From NCBI GenBank assembly GCA_022846095.1, contig AP025583.1, forward strand, positions 2,604,001-2,668,000: a stretch of DNA of 64,000 nt, read 5' to 3'. Shown piece by piece: positions 1 to 7,830 of this stretch (position 1 is the first letter of the stretch; each line of letters opens with the position of its first letter). The notes below the pieces were generated by a model. The model searched no databases. It was not told the origin of the DNA and saw nothing but the letters and a program-made list of their open reading frames with translations. Source of the DNA: Oscillospiraceae bacterium (GTDB lineage: Bacteria; Bacillota; Clostridia; Oscillospirales; Oscillospiraceae). Position numbers and translations under genes: made by a program.

Positions 1-809
1 AGCGCGTCGGCGATGGCGATGACGATGCCGCCCTTGGCGCTGCCGTCCAGCTTGGTGAGCACGATGCCGGTGATCCCGGCCGTCTCCTTGAACTGCTTGG
101 CCTGGATCAGCCCGTTCTGGCCCGTGGTGGCGTCCAGCACCAGCAGAGTCTCCCGCTGGCAGCCGGGCAGCTCCCGGTCCACCACGCGGCTGATTTTGTT
201 CAGCTCGTTCATCAGGTTCTGCTTGTTGTGCAGCCGCCCGGCGGTGTCGATGAGGATCACGTCGGCCTTGCGGGCCTTGGCTGCCGAGATGGCGTCAAAA
301 ACCACGGCGGCCGGGTCGGCCCCCTCGTGCTGGCGCACGATCTCCACCCCGCTGCGGTCGCTCCAGATCTCCAGCTGGTCCGCGGCGGCGGCGCGGAAGG
401 TGTCCCCTGCGGCCATCAGCACCCGCTTGCCCTCCCCCTTGAGGCGGGCGGCCAGCTTGCCGATGGTGGTGGTCTTGCCCACCCCGTTCACGCCGATGAA
501 GAGGGCCACCGCCGGGCTGGTGGTAAGCGCCAGGCCCGGCTGGCCCACCGAGATCATCTCCACCAGGATGCGCCGCAGGCAGAGCCGGGCCTCCTGGGTG
601 GTCTTGATCTTCTCCGCCTTCACCCGCGCGCGCAGCTCCTCCACCGCCTTGAGGGTGGTCTCCACGCCCATGTCGCCCAGAATGAGGGTCTCCTCCAGCT
701 CGTCGTAGAAGTCGTCGTCCAGCTCCCCGGCGAACAGGCCGTCCAGCGAGTGGCCGATGTTCTCCTTGGTGCGGGTGAGGCCCGCCTTGATCTTGTCAAA
801 AAAGCCCAT
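1..809 (-). CDS. ftsY: Signal recognition particle receptor FtsY (C-terminus cut by window start)
   Basis: The minus-strand frame starting at 809 reads MGFFDKIKAGLTRTKENIGH and runs off the window start after about 269 residues. It shows the SRP GTPase NG-domain signatures in order: GVNGVGKTTTIGKLA (P-loop), DTFRAAAADQL, DTAGRLHNKQNL (G3) and TKLDGSAKGG (G4). FtsY is the membrane-associated receptor that docks SRP-ribosome complexes at the translocon. The N-terminal acidic A domain is very short, as in most Firmicutes. A Shine-Dalgarno-like AAAGGA about 12 bases upstream lies inside the end of the transposase gene that precedes it by six bases. ftsY normally follows smc directly. Here about 1 kb of repeat, zinc-ribbon and transposase DNA separates them. 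Confidence 0.97.
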   Translation of the reverse strand, partial: MGFFDKIKAGLTRTKENIGHSLDGLFAGELDDDFYDELEETLILGDMGVETTLKAVEELRARVKAEKIKTTQEARLCLRRILVEMISVGQPGLALTTSPAVALFIGVNGVGKTTTIGKLAARLKGEGKRVLMAAGDTFRAAAADQLEIWSDRSGVEIVRQHEGADPAAVVFDAISAAKARKADVILIDTAGRLHNKQNLMNELNKISRVVDRELPGCQRETLLVLDATTGQNGLIQAKQFKETAGITGIVLTKLDGSAKGGIVIAIADA

Positions 810-815
810 GCGCGT

Positions 816-1343
816 CTAAGTTCCTTTCACCGTGTAATACTCGTCCTCCGCCCAGCGGGCGGGATTGCCCTCAATGTAGCTCCAACGGCTCAAAAAGTCG
901 TTTTCATCCCGGATAACATGGTCGTGGAAGGAGCTCTGCCACAGACGCTCCCCCACCCTGCCCCGCGCCGCGTTCCACCGCCGTGTGGTCAACGATTTCA
1001 ACACCCGCACCACATCAACCGCCGTATACGCTTCTTCGCAGGGCGTAGGGCGGGGGCTCGCCCCCGCCGCCGTCAGCCGCAGCAGCAGGTGTATGTGGTT
1101 GGGCATAATGACGCTTTGCTCTATGGCAAGGCCGGGAAAGCGGACAAGCAGCGCGTCCAGCTCCTCCGCCACAATCCGGCCCGCGCTCAGGAGGCGGACG
1201 GCGGGGGCGAGCCCCCGCCCTACGGCAATCTCACTTAAAATACACTGCCGTTTGTCCGTGCAAAAGGTTATGAAGTACGCTCCGTTTTGGCCGTAGTCGT
1301 ACCCCTTCAGCCTGGGGTGCTTCCGCGTAGGATAGTCTGTCAA
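816..1343 (-). CDS. REP-associated tyrosine transposase (RAYT, Y1/IS200-like)
   Basis: This 175-residue protein has the RAYT layout: an N-terminal YDYGQNGAYFITFCT strand, the HUH metal-binding motif in VIMPNHIHLLLRL, and a C-terminal HDHVIRDENDFLSRWSYIEGNP segment holding the likely catalytic tyrosine. RAYTs are domesticated single-copy relatives of IS200 transposases that nick at short palindromes with a GTAG-type head (REPs). The likely start is a TTG overlapping the stop of the upstream zinc-ribbon gene. No good ribosome binding site is visible, so expression probably depends on coupling. The coding sequence itself contains two inverted GTAG-headed palindromes, read in frame as GRGLAPA and GASPRPT. 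The frame is intact and of normal length, so the protein may be active. Confidence 0.88.
   Translation of the reverse strand: MTDYPTRKHPRLKGYDYGQNGAYFITFCTDKRQCILSEIAVGRGLAPAVRLLSAGRIVAEELDALLVRFPGLAIEQSVIMPNHIHLLLRLTAAGASPRPTPCEEAYTAVDVVRVLKSLTTRRWNAARGRVGERLWQSSFHDHVIRDENDFLSRWSYIEGNPARWAEDEYYTVKGT
1044..1224. repeat. Inverted pair of GTAG-headed REP palindromes inside the RAYT gene
   Basis: A 26-base sequence at 1044-1069 begins CGTAGGGCGGGGGCTCGCCC and forms a 9-bp GC stem. It recurs exactly in reverse complement at 1199-1224. The two copies are 129 bases apart and point in opposite directions, the usual BIME arrangement of REPs. Both lie within the transposase reading frame without breaking it. 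Confidence 0.85.
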
Positions 1344-1576
1344 AGCGGGGTGCCGCAGTGGGGGCAGTATTCAATATCGCCAAACGTGGAGCGGCCCAGG
1401 TAGCGCCCGCAGGACGGACAGCGCCAGAAGATAAGCTGAACGGCCGCTCCGGCCACTATGATCAGCAGCCCCAGCACCGCCACAAGGATGTTTTCCACGC
1501 CCTGCCCTATCAGCATGACAAGGATTCCCACCCCAAACAGCACATTGGACACAAACCGGCCCCTACCTGGCTCCAT
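1340..1576 (-). CDS. Small zinc-ribbon membrane protein
   Basis: This is a 78-residue protein. The start chosen is the ATG at 1576, because AAGGAG lies seven bases upstream. An earlier TTG at 1597 has no ribosome binding site. Residues about 10-50 are strongly hydrophobic and could form one or two membrane spans. The C-terminus is a rubredoxin-like zinc ribbon with paired cysteines (CPSCGRYLG and YCPHCGTPL). The function is unknown; such proteins are common orphan ORFs in Clostridia. Its second to eighth codons coincide with a degenerate GTAGGGGCC repeat head, which suggests that the 5' end was built partly from repeat DNA. The gene overlaps the transposase start by four bases. Confidence 0.6.
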   Translation of the reverse strand: MEPGRGRFVSNVLFGVGILVMLIGQGVENILVAVLGLLIIVAGAAVQLIFWRCPSCGRYLGRSTFGDIEYCPHCGTPL

Positions 1577-1603
1577 ACGCCGCTCCTTTCCATACAAAAA
1601 GGA

Positions 1604-1709
1604 TTATTTGATGTTCAGCTCTTTTTCCACATCGTTGAGATTGATGGTCAGGATGCGGCTCACGCCCTGCTCCTGCATCGTGACGCCGTACAGGGTGTCG
1701 GCCTCCTCC
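1604..1709 (-). repeat. Duplicated 3' end of smc (gene remnant)
   Basis: Positions 1608-1709 repeat the last 102 bases of smc (1841-1942) with one mismatch (1700 versus 1933). The copy encodes the same final residues of SMC, ending in EKELNIK, but is closed by TAA where the intact gene uses TGA. It has no start of its own and is not expected to be expressed separately. The two copies flank 131 bases of palindrome-rich DNA. This resembles insertion at a gene 3' end that rebuilt the end of the host gene and left the displaced original end behind. Confidence 0.85.
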
Positions 1710-1840
1710 CCACCCGGCTTGCGCCGCGTGGGGGCCCCAATCCATTGCATCTGCTCGGGCGGAATGAATCCGCCCGGCATCAAGGTTTTGGCCCGCGGGC
1801 CAAAACGCTTGGGTCGTCGGCCTCACCCTTGCGGCGTCAC
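1710..1840. repeat. Palindrome-rich insert between the two smc 3' ends
   Basis: The 131 bases between the duplicated smc ends hold a perfect 20-bp palindrome at 1786-1805 (TTTTGGCCCG and its complement) and a second hairpin at 1757-1775 (GGGCGGA stem with a five-base loop). The part next to copy 1 keeps weak resemblance to smc just upstream of the duplicated segment. No credible gene is present. It may be a small mobile repeat or the remnant of a larger excised element. Confidence 0.6.
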
Positions 1841-4800
1841 TTGATGTTCAGCTCTTTTTCCACATCGTTGAGATTGATGGTCAGGATGCGGCTCACGCCC
1901 TGCTCCTGCATCGTGACGCCGTACAGGGTGTCCGCCTCCTCCATGGTGCCACGGCGGTGGGTGATGACGATGAACTGGGTGCGGTCGCACATCTGCCGCA
2001 GGTAGCGGGCGAAGCGCTCCACGTTGGCGTCGTCCAGCGCCGCCTCGATCTCGTCCATGACGCAGAAGGGGGTGGGGCGCACCTTCAGAATGGCGAAGTA
2101 GAGGGCGATGGCCACGAAGGCCTTCTCGCCGCCGGAGAGCAGGGAGATGATTTTCAGCGCCTTGCCCGGCGGCTGCACCTTGATCTCGATGCCGCAGTTG
2201 AGGATGTCCTCCTCGTCCTCCAGCTCCAGGGTGGCCTTGCCGCCGCCGAAGAGCTCCCGGAAGGTCTCCCCGAAGGACTGGTTGATGATCTCGAACTGCT
2301 GGGCGAAGATGGCCTTCATCTGGCTGGTGATCTCGGCGATGATGCCCTCCAGCTCCCGCTTGGCCTTCTGCACGTCGTCCCGCTGGTCGGTGAGATAGGT
2401 GTAGCGCTCGTTGATGCGCTGGAACTCCTTGATGGCGTCCAGGTTGATATTGCCCAGGGCCGCCACCGCCCGCTTGAGCTCCCCCACCCGGCGCTGGGCC
2501 TTCTGGGTGCTCTCCAGCTCCACCCGCTGGGCCCGGGCCGCCTCGTGGGAGAGCTCGTAGGTCTCCCACAGCTTATCCAAAAGCTGCTTCTCCTCCAGGG
2601 CCGCGGTGACCTTCTTCTGCTCCAGGAGCGAGACCTCCCGCTCCATGTTCAGCAGCTCCGCGTTCTTGTCCCGGCTCTCCTTGTCGGCCCGGTTGCGCTC
2701 GGCCTCCAGCGCGAGCTTCTCGTCGTTGATGCGGCTGATGTGGGCCTGCTTGGCCCCGCTCTCCTCCCGGATGCGCTCCAGCTCCTGTTCCTTCTCCAGG
2801 ATCTGCGCGGAGAGCCCGGCGTTTTTCTCCTCGTACTCCGCCAGCATCCGCTCCCGGTCGGCCCGGTCCCCGGCCATGTCCCGGCGCAGGTCCTCCAGCT
2901 CGGCCACCGCCTGCTCGGAGGCCAGCCGCTCCGCGTCCAGGGCGGCCATGCGCATATTCAAATCCGCAATCTCCGCGCCGATGGCGGCGGAGCGCGCCTG
3001 CAGCTCGCTCTGGCCCCGGGCCTTGCCCTCGGCCTCGGCGCGCAGCGCGGCGGCCGAGCCCTCCAGGGCCTCGATGCGCCCGCGGGCGGCGGCGGTATCC
3101 TCCTCCGTCTGGGCGGCCCGGGTGCGCAGCTGCTCCAGCTCCTCCCGCAGCAGATCCCGGCGGCGGTTGAGATCCTCCACCTGGAGGTTCAGGCGGGCGC
3201 AGCGTTCGTCCAGCTTGAGCACGTCGTCCTCATGCTGGCGCTGCTGGGCCTGGGCGGTCTCCAGCTCGTAGGCGGCGGCGGTGGCCTCCCGCTGGGCCTC
3301 CTCCAGCGCCCTGGCTGCGGCGGCGAGGTCGGCGCGCAGGCCCTCGCTCTGGGTGTTGAGCCGCTCCAGCTCACTGGCCCGGCTGAGGATGCCCGCGCTG
3401 CGGGACACCGAGCCGCCCGTCATGGAGCCGCCGGGGTTTAAGACCTGGCCGTCCAGGGTGACGATCTTGAAGCGGTGGCCGAACTTGCGGGCCATGGCGA
3501 TGGCGCTGTCCATGTCCTGGGCGACCACCACCCGGCCCAGGAGATTGCTAAAAATCTTCGCGTATTGGGGCGCGAAGGAGATGAGGGCGTCCCCCATGCC
3601 CACGAAGCCCCGCTCCCGCTCCACCCCCCGGTCCCGGAACTCGCCGGGGCGGATGGTGGACAGGGGCAGGAAGGTGCACCGCCCGGCGTCCCGGCGCTTG
3701 AGGTAGCCGATGGCGGCCTTGCCGTCCTCCTCCGCGTCCACCACCATGTGCTGCATGGCGCCCCCCAGGGCGATTTCAATGGCCACGGCATACTGGTCGG
3801 GGACGTGGATCAGCCCGGCCACCGGGCCGTGGATCCCCCTGAGCTGGCCCCGCTCGGCCTCCCCCATCACCAGCTTCACCGCCTTGGAGTAGCCCTCGTA
3901 GAGCTTCTCCATCTCGGTGAGCATGTGGATGCGGGACCGGAGGGCGTTCTCCTCCATCTGGAGCTTGACGTGCTTTTCCCGCGCCTGCTCGGCGCGCTTT
4001 TTGCGCCCGTCCAGCCGCAGGGCGTAGCCGCTGATGATGTTTTGCAGGCTGTCCCGGTTTTCCTTGGCCTCGTCCAGGGCCCGCTGCGCCCCATCCCGCT
4101 CGGCCAGGGCGCCGCTGAGCTGATCCTCGCCCGCGGAGAGCTCCTGCCGCACCGCCTCGTCCCGGTCCATAATCTCCTGGGCGGCGGCGGCCAGGGCGGA
4201 CAGCAGGGCCTTGGCCTCGGACGCGGAGGCGGACTCCACCGCCTCCTTTTGCCGCAGGGCCTCCATCTCGCTCTCCAGAGCGCCCGCGGAGGCGGCGGCC
4301 TGCTCGGCCTGGGCCCGGCGCTGGGCCAGCCGGCCGTTCAGCGCCTCCGCGTCCGCCAAAATGGCCTCCAGCCGCGCCCGCTTCTCCTGGATCTGGGCCC
4401 CGATGCTGCCGGAGCGGCCCTCCTGCTGGTCCAGCTCCCGCCGCACCCGGTCGGCGTTCTCCAGGTTGTTCTGGATGTTGGTTTTCAAGACCGAAATGGC
4501 GTTTTCCAGGCCGTTGGCGTCGGCCTGGCGGCTCATCATCTCAAAGCGGATGCCCTCGGCCTCCACGTCCTTGGCCCGCATCTTGGCGCCAAACTCCTCG
4601 GCGGCGGCGTAGAGGGCCTCCACCGCGCGCTGGGCCTCCCCCTTCTGGCGCACGGCGTTCTCGTAGTCGGAGGTGATTTTGATGGCGGCGGCGCGCAGCT
4701 TCTCCAGCTGCTCCAGCCACAGGGAGATCTCCAGCCCCCGCAGCTCGTCCCGCAGGATGAGGAACTTTTTCGCCTTCTCCGCCTGCTGGCGCAGGGGCTC

Positions 4801-5406
4801 CACCTGTAATTCCAGCTCGTCGATCTTGTCCCCGATGCGCACCAGGTTCTCGTCGGTGCGCTCCAGCTTGCGCTCGGCCTCCTCCTTCCGGTGGCGGAAG
4901 CGGGAGATGCCCGCGGCCTCCTCAAAGACCTCCCGGCGGTCGGCGCTCTTTACCGAGAGGATCTCGTCTATCTTACCCTGGCCGATGATGGAGTAACCCT
5001 CCCGGCCCAGGCCGGTGTCCATAAACAGCTCGTTGACGTCCTTCAGGCGCACCGAGCGGCGGTTGATATAGTACTCGCTCTCCCCCGAACGGTAGTACCG
5101 CCGGGTGACCATGACCTCGCTCTCCTCCATTTCGAAGAGGTGGGCGGTGTTGTCCAGCACCAGGGAGACCTCCGCGAAGCCCAGCTGCTTGCGCTTGACG
5201 GTGCCGCCGAAGATCACGTCCTCCATCTTGCCGCCCCGCAGGGCCTTGGTGGACTGCTCCCCCATCACCCAGCGGATGGCGTCCGAAATATTCGATTTTC
5301 CGCTGCCGTTGGGGCCCACGATGGCGGTGATGTCCTCGCCGAAGGTGAGCACCGTCTTCTCGGGAAAGGACTTGAACCCCTGAATCTCTAGCGCTTTTAA
5401 GTACAA
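1837..5406 (-). CDS. smc: Chromosome segregation ATPase SMC
   Basis: SMC is the core ATPase of the bacterial condensin (with ScpA/ScpB) that organises and segregates the chromosome. The 1189-residue product has a Walker A (GPNGSGKSN, residues about 31-39), a long coiled coil, a central hinge (around RGIHGPVAGLI and GGSMTGGS), a second coiled coil, the signature LSGGEKAFVAIAL and the Walker B PFCVMDEIEAALDD. The start is taken as TTG at 5406, giving the family-typical YLKALEIQGFKSFP start with GAGGTG six bases upstream. The ATG at 5436 lies only about a dozen bases from the predicted transcription start. The gene normally follows rnc; here a nucleobase cassette intervenes. Its 3' end is duplicated downstream. 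Confidence 0.97.
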   Translation of the reverse strand: MYLKALEIQGFKSFPEKTVLTFGEDITAIVGPNGSGKSNISDAIRWVMGEQSTKALRGGKMEDVIFGGTVKRKQLGFAEVSLVLDNTAHLFEMEESEVMVTRRYYRSGESEYYINRRSVRLKDVNELFMDTGLGREGYSIIGQGKIDEILSVKSADRREVFEEAAGISRFRHRKEEAERKLERTDENLVRIGDKIDELELQVEPLRQQAEKAKKFLILRDELRGLEISLWLEQLEKLRAAAIKITSDYENAVRQKGEAQRAVEALYAAAEEFGAKMRAKDVEAEGIRFEMMSRQADANGLENAISVLKTNIQNNLENADRVRRELDQQEGRSGSIGAQIQEKRARLEAILADAEALNGRLAQRRAQAEQAAASAGALESEMEALRQKEAVESASASEAKALLSALAAAAQEIMDRDEAVRQELSAGEDQLSGALAERDGAQRALDEAKENRDSLQNIISGYALRLDGRKKRAEQAREKHVKLQMEENALRSRIHMLTEMEKLYEGYSKAVKLVMGEAERGQLRGIHGPVAGLIHVPDQYAVAIEIALGGAMQHMVVDAEEDGKAAIGYLKRRDAGRCTFLPLSTIRPGEFRDRGVERERGFVGMGDALISFAPQYAKIFSNLLGRVVVAQDMDSAIAMARKFGHRFKIVTLDGQVLNPGGSMTGGSVSRSAGILSRASELERLNTQSEGLRADLAAAARALEEAQREATAAAYELETAQAQQRQHEDDVLKLDERCARLNLQVEDLNRRRDLLREELEQLRTRAAQTEEDTAAARGRIEALEGSAAALRAEAEGKARGQSELQARSAAIGAEIADLNMRMAALDAERLASEQAVAELEDLRRDMAGDRADRERMLAEYEEKNAGLSAQILEKEQELERIREESGAKQAHISRINDEKLALEAERNRADKESRDKNAELLNMEREVSLLEQKKVTAALEEKQLLDKLWETYELSHEAARAQRVELESTQKAQRRVGELKRAVAALGNINLDAIKEFQRINERYTYLTDQRDDVQKAKRELEGIIAEITSQMKAIFAQQFEIINQSFGETFRELFGGGKATLELEDEEDILNCGIEIKVQPPGKALKIISLLSGGEKAFVAIALYFAILKVRPTPFCVMDEIEAALDDANVERFARYLRQMCDRTQFIVITHRRGTMEEADTLYGVTMQEQGVSRILTINLNDVEKELNIK

Positions 5407-5453
5407 GAGGCGCACCTCGCAGTTTTGATTTCGCAAAGGGCTATGAATAAAGT

Positions 5454-5482
5454 ATTATATCAATTCCCGGCGCGTATTGCAA
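5454..5482 (-). promoter_or_regulatory. smc promoter
   Basis: Minus-strand TTGCAA (5482-5477) and TATAAT (5459-5454) are separated by 17 bases, a good housekeeping sigma-A-type promoter. Transcription would begin near 5447, which supports the TTG start of smc over the ATG at 5436. Confidence 0.7.
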
Positions 5483-5528
5483 ACCCTTTCCTGGCCCCGG
5501 CGGGTACAAAATCGGCGCACGGCGGAAC

Positions 5529-5561
5529 AAGGAGGCGGCGGGCATTGCCCGCCGCCTCCTT
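5529..5561 (-). terminator. Terminator after the IclR gene
   Basis: A near-perfect GC-rich hairpin (GGAGGCGGCGGGCA stem with a very tight loop) directly follows the IclR stop on the minus strand. The T-run after it is weak (TTGTTCC). It separates the nucleobase cassette from smc. Confidence 0.75.
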
Positions 5562-5563
5562 TT

Positions 5564-6337
5564 CTAATCTTCCCGTCCCTGTCGCCCCAGAGCCGCGGAG
5601 ATCTGCCCCGCCGCCTCCAGCACCAGCTCCCTGGCCCGCACGAAGGCCGGGGAGCCGGCGCGGCAGAACATGCTCACCACCGACAGGGCGTAGCTCACCC
5701 GCCCGTCCCCGCCCCGGATGGGGGCGGCCACGGAGGTCAGCCCCACGTGGAACTCCCCGTCGCACACGGCGTACCCCTGGGCGCGGATGGCCTCCAGCTC
5801 GGCGGCCAGGGCCTCGAAGGTGCAGATGGTGTGGGGCGTGTAGGCCCGCATGCCCCGGGCGCGGAGGATGCGCTTCACCTCCGCCCCCGACTGGTAGGCC
5901 AGCAGCATCTTGCCCTGCACCGTGCAGTGGACGGGCAGGGTGGCCCCGATGCGGGTGACCACGTGGAAGGCGCTGGGGGACTCCATAAAGTCCAGGATAA
6001 GGGCCTCCCCGTTGTGGAGCAGGGAGAGGCAGACCGACTCCCCCGTCTCCCCCGCCACCCGCTGGAGATAGGGCCGGGCCAGCTCCGTGATGTGCCAGGC
6101 GCTGTCCACCGCGCCGCCCAGCTCGAACAGGTGCAGGCCCAGCGCGTACCGCCCGTCGGACCGGGACTGCTCCACCAGCCCCAGCCCCCGCAGGGTGGCC
6201 AGCAGCCTGTGTGCGCTGCTCTTGGCCAGCCCCATCTCCCCGGCTATCTCCCGCAGGGACATGGCCCGGCGGGTGCGGGCCATCAGCTCCAGCACCCCCA
6301 CGGCCTTGACCACGCACTGAATCTCGTTGCCCGGCAT
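5564..6337 (-). CDS. IclR-family transcriptional regulator
   Basis: This 257-residue protein has an N-terminal winged helix (MSLREIAGEMGLAKSSAHRLLATL, residues about 27-50) and a C-terminal IclR effector domain with a GAF-like fold (TRIGATLPVHCTVQGKMLLA and the late motif VAAPIRGGDGRVSYALSVV). IclR proteins usually control nearby catabolic genes in response to a small metabolite. It is the third gene of a unit with an NCS2 permease and an amidohydrolase, 18 bases after the permease stop. It is therefore the likely local regulator of nucleobase or related heterocycle use. The ligand cannot be read from the sequence. Confidence 0.9.
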   Translation of the reverse strand: MPGNEIQCVVKAVGVLELMARTRRAMSLREIAGEMGLAKSSAHRLLATLRGLGLVEQSRSDGRYALGLHLFELGGAVDSAWHITELARPYLQRVAGETGESVCLSLLHNGEALILDFMESPSAFHVVTRIGATLPVHCTVQGKMLLAYQSGAEVKRILRARGMRAYTPHTICTFEALAAELEAIRAQGYAVCDGEFHVGLTSVAAPIRGGDGRVSYALSVVSMFCRAGSPAFVRARELVLEAAGQISAALGRQGRED

Positions 6338-6355
6338 GGCGCGCTCCTCTCCGCC

Positions 6356-7744
6356 TCAGCGGGCTTCCGTCCCGGCGGGGGCCGCTTTCTCCTTGAACAC
6401 GAGGTTCAGCAGGATATTGAGCAGGATGCCGCAGATCACGGCGATAAAGATGTTGGAGCTCACCAGCATGTTGAGGAATTTGGGCAGGCCCGCCGCCCAG
6501 GCCGCGCCGCCGGTGGTGCAGAAGTAGGGCAGCATCACCGAAAGCGACAGGGTGGTGCCCGCCACCAGGGTATTGCGCTGGGTGCGCGGGGAGGAGGTGA
6601 TGACGTCCACGCCGGAGAACATGATCATGGCCGTGGACACCAGGAACACCCCGCCGATGATGGGCCGCGGGATGGCGGCCAGCAGGGCGGCCAGCTTGGG
6701 GCACAGGCTGTAGAGGATGAAGATCCCACCGGCCACCCGGGTCACGTAGCGGGAGGCCACGCCGGTGGCCGCCACGATGCCGATGTTCTGGGTATAGCTG
6801 GTGGTGGGCAGGGCGCCGAAGAGCCCGCAGACCACGCAGCCGAAGCCCTCGGACATGATGCCCCGGTCGATGTGCTTGACCTTGAAGGTCTCGTCGCAGG
6901 CGGCGCAGGTGGCGGCGTAGTCCCCCACCGACTCGAACATGGAGCCGATGTACCCGGTGAAGCCGCCCACCACCGCCGCGCCGATGACGGCCACGGCGGT
7001 GCCGTCGCCCACACCCGGCATATCCCTGTAGGGGAAGAGCCGGGGCAGGGCGAACCAGTCGGCCTGCCGCACCGACGCCCAGTCGAAAATCCCGGTGACG
7101 GTGGAGGCCCCCACGCCCACGATGAGCACGGTGACGAGGATGAAGCCCTGGCTCAAGATTCCCTTTCCCTTGAACTTGAACACCAGGCACAGCAGGAAGG
7201 CCACCCCGGCCAGCGCCAGGTAGAGGGGCTCGGTCTTGGAGAAGGTCCAGGTGACGGCCAGCTTGGCGGCCACAAAGCCGATGGCGGTGACCACGGAGCC
7301 CACCACCACGGGCGGAATGAGCTTGCGCAGCTTGCTCATCAGCCGCGCGGCGCCCACCACGCCCTCGATAAGCCCGCCCACCAGCACCGCCCCCCACATG
7401 GCGGGGAAGCCGTAGGCCGCCGTCACGCTGCCCATGGAGGAGACCAGGGCGGAGGAGGGCCCCTGGACGATGGGCAGGCGGTTGCCGATGGTGGTCTGCA
7501 TCAGGGTGGTGATGCCCATGGCCAGGAAGCAGGCGGTGATCATGGTGGGCAGCACCGACTCCGGCAGGCCCGCCAGGGCCACGAAGGAGCCGCCCCAGAT
7601 GAAGGGGGTGAAGTCCACCAGGGTGATCTGGAAGGCGAAGTAGAGGGTCTGCGCCCAGTTCCTGGGCTTTTCATCCACTCCTATGGAGACCTTGACGTTG
7701 CTCTCGGGCTGCTTGTCAAAAATAGGCTGCTCGGGGTTATACAT
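6356..7744 (-). CDS. NCS2-family nucleobase (uracil/xanthine-type) permease
   Basis: This 462-residue polytopic membrane protein matches the nucleobase:cation symporter-2 fold. It has repeated hydrophobic segments, the early GGSFVALAGL and IVQGPSSALVSS regions, and the family region around GFGCVVCGLFGALPTTSYTQNIG, which includes a QNIG motif near the substrate site. NCS2 transporters import uracil, xanthine, uric acid or similar bases by cation symport. The next gene upstream is a cytosine-deaminase-like amidohydrolase, so the pair likely imports and hydrolyses one heterocycle. The N-terminus (about 30 residues, ending DEKPRNW) is cytoplasmic and typical. The exact substrate is unknown. Confidence 0.9.
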   Translation of the reverse strand: MYNPEQPIFDKQPESNVKVSIGVDEKPRNWAQTLYFAFQITLVDFTPFIWGGSFVALAGLPESVLPTMITACFLAMGITTLMQTTIGNRLPIVQGPSSALVSSMGSVTAAYGFPAMWGAVLVGGLIEGVVGAARLMSKLRKLIPPVVVGSVVTAIGFVAAKLAVTWTFSKTEPLYLALAGVAFLLCLVFKFKGKGILSQGFILVTVLIVGVGASTVTGIFDWASVRQADWFALPRLFPYRDMPGVGDGTAVAVIGAAVVGGFTGYIGSMFESVGDYAATCAACDETFKVKHIDRGIMSEGFGCVVCGLFGALPTTSYTQNIGIVAATGVASRYVTRVAGGIFILYSLCPKLAALLAAIPRPIIGGVFLVSTAMIMFSGVDVITSSPRTQRNTLVAGTTLSLSVMLPYFCTTGGAAWAAGLPKFLNMLVSSNIFIAVICGILLNILLNLVFKEKAAPAGTEAR

Positions 7745-7830
7745 ACATGGCGCTCCTTTCCTGTCCCGAAACGGGGCGGGCGGCGGAACGCGCCCGGCGC
7801 GGGGGCCGGACGCTCCGGCCTCGCCGCCTC

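Noticed and set aside
1957-5391. Several long plus-strand open frames opposite smc
   Set aside because: They are shadows of smc with Leu/Gln/Gly-rich low-complexity translations and no ribosome binding sites or family resemblance.
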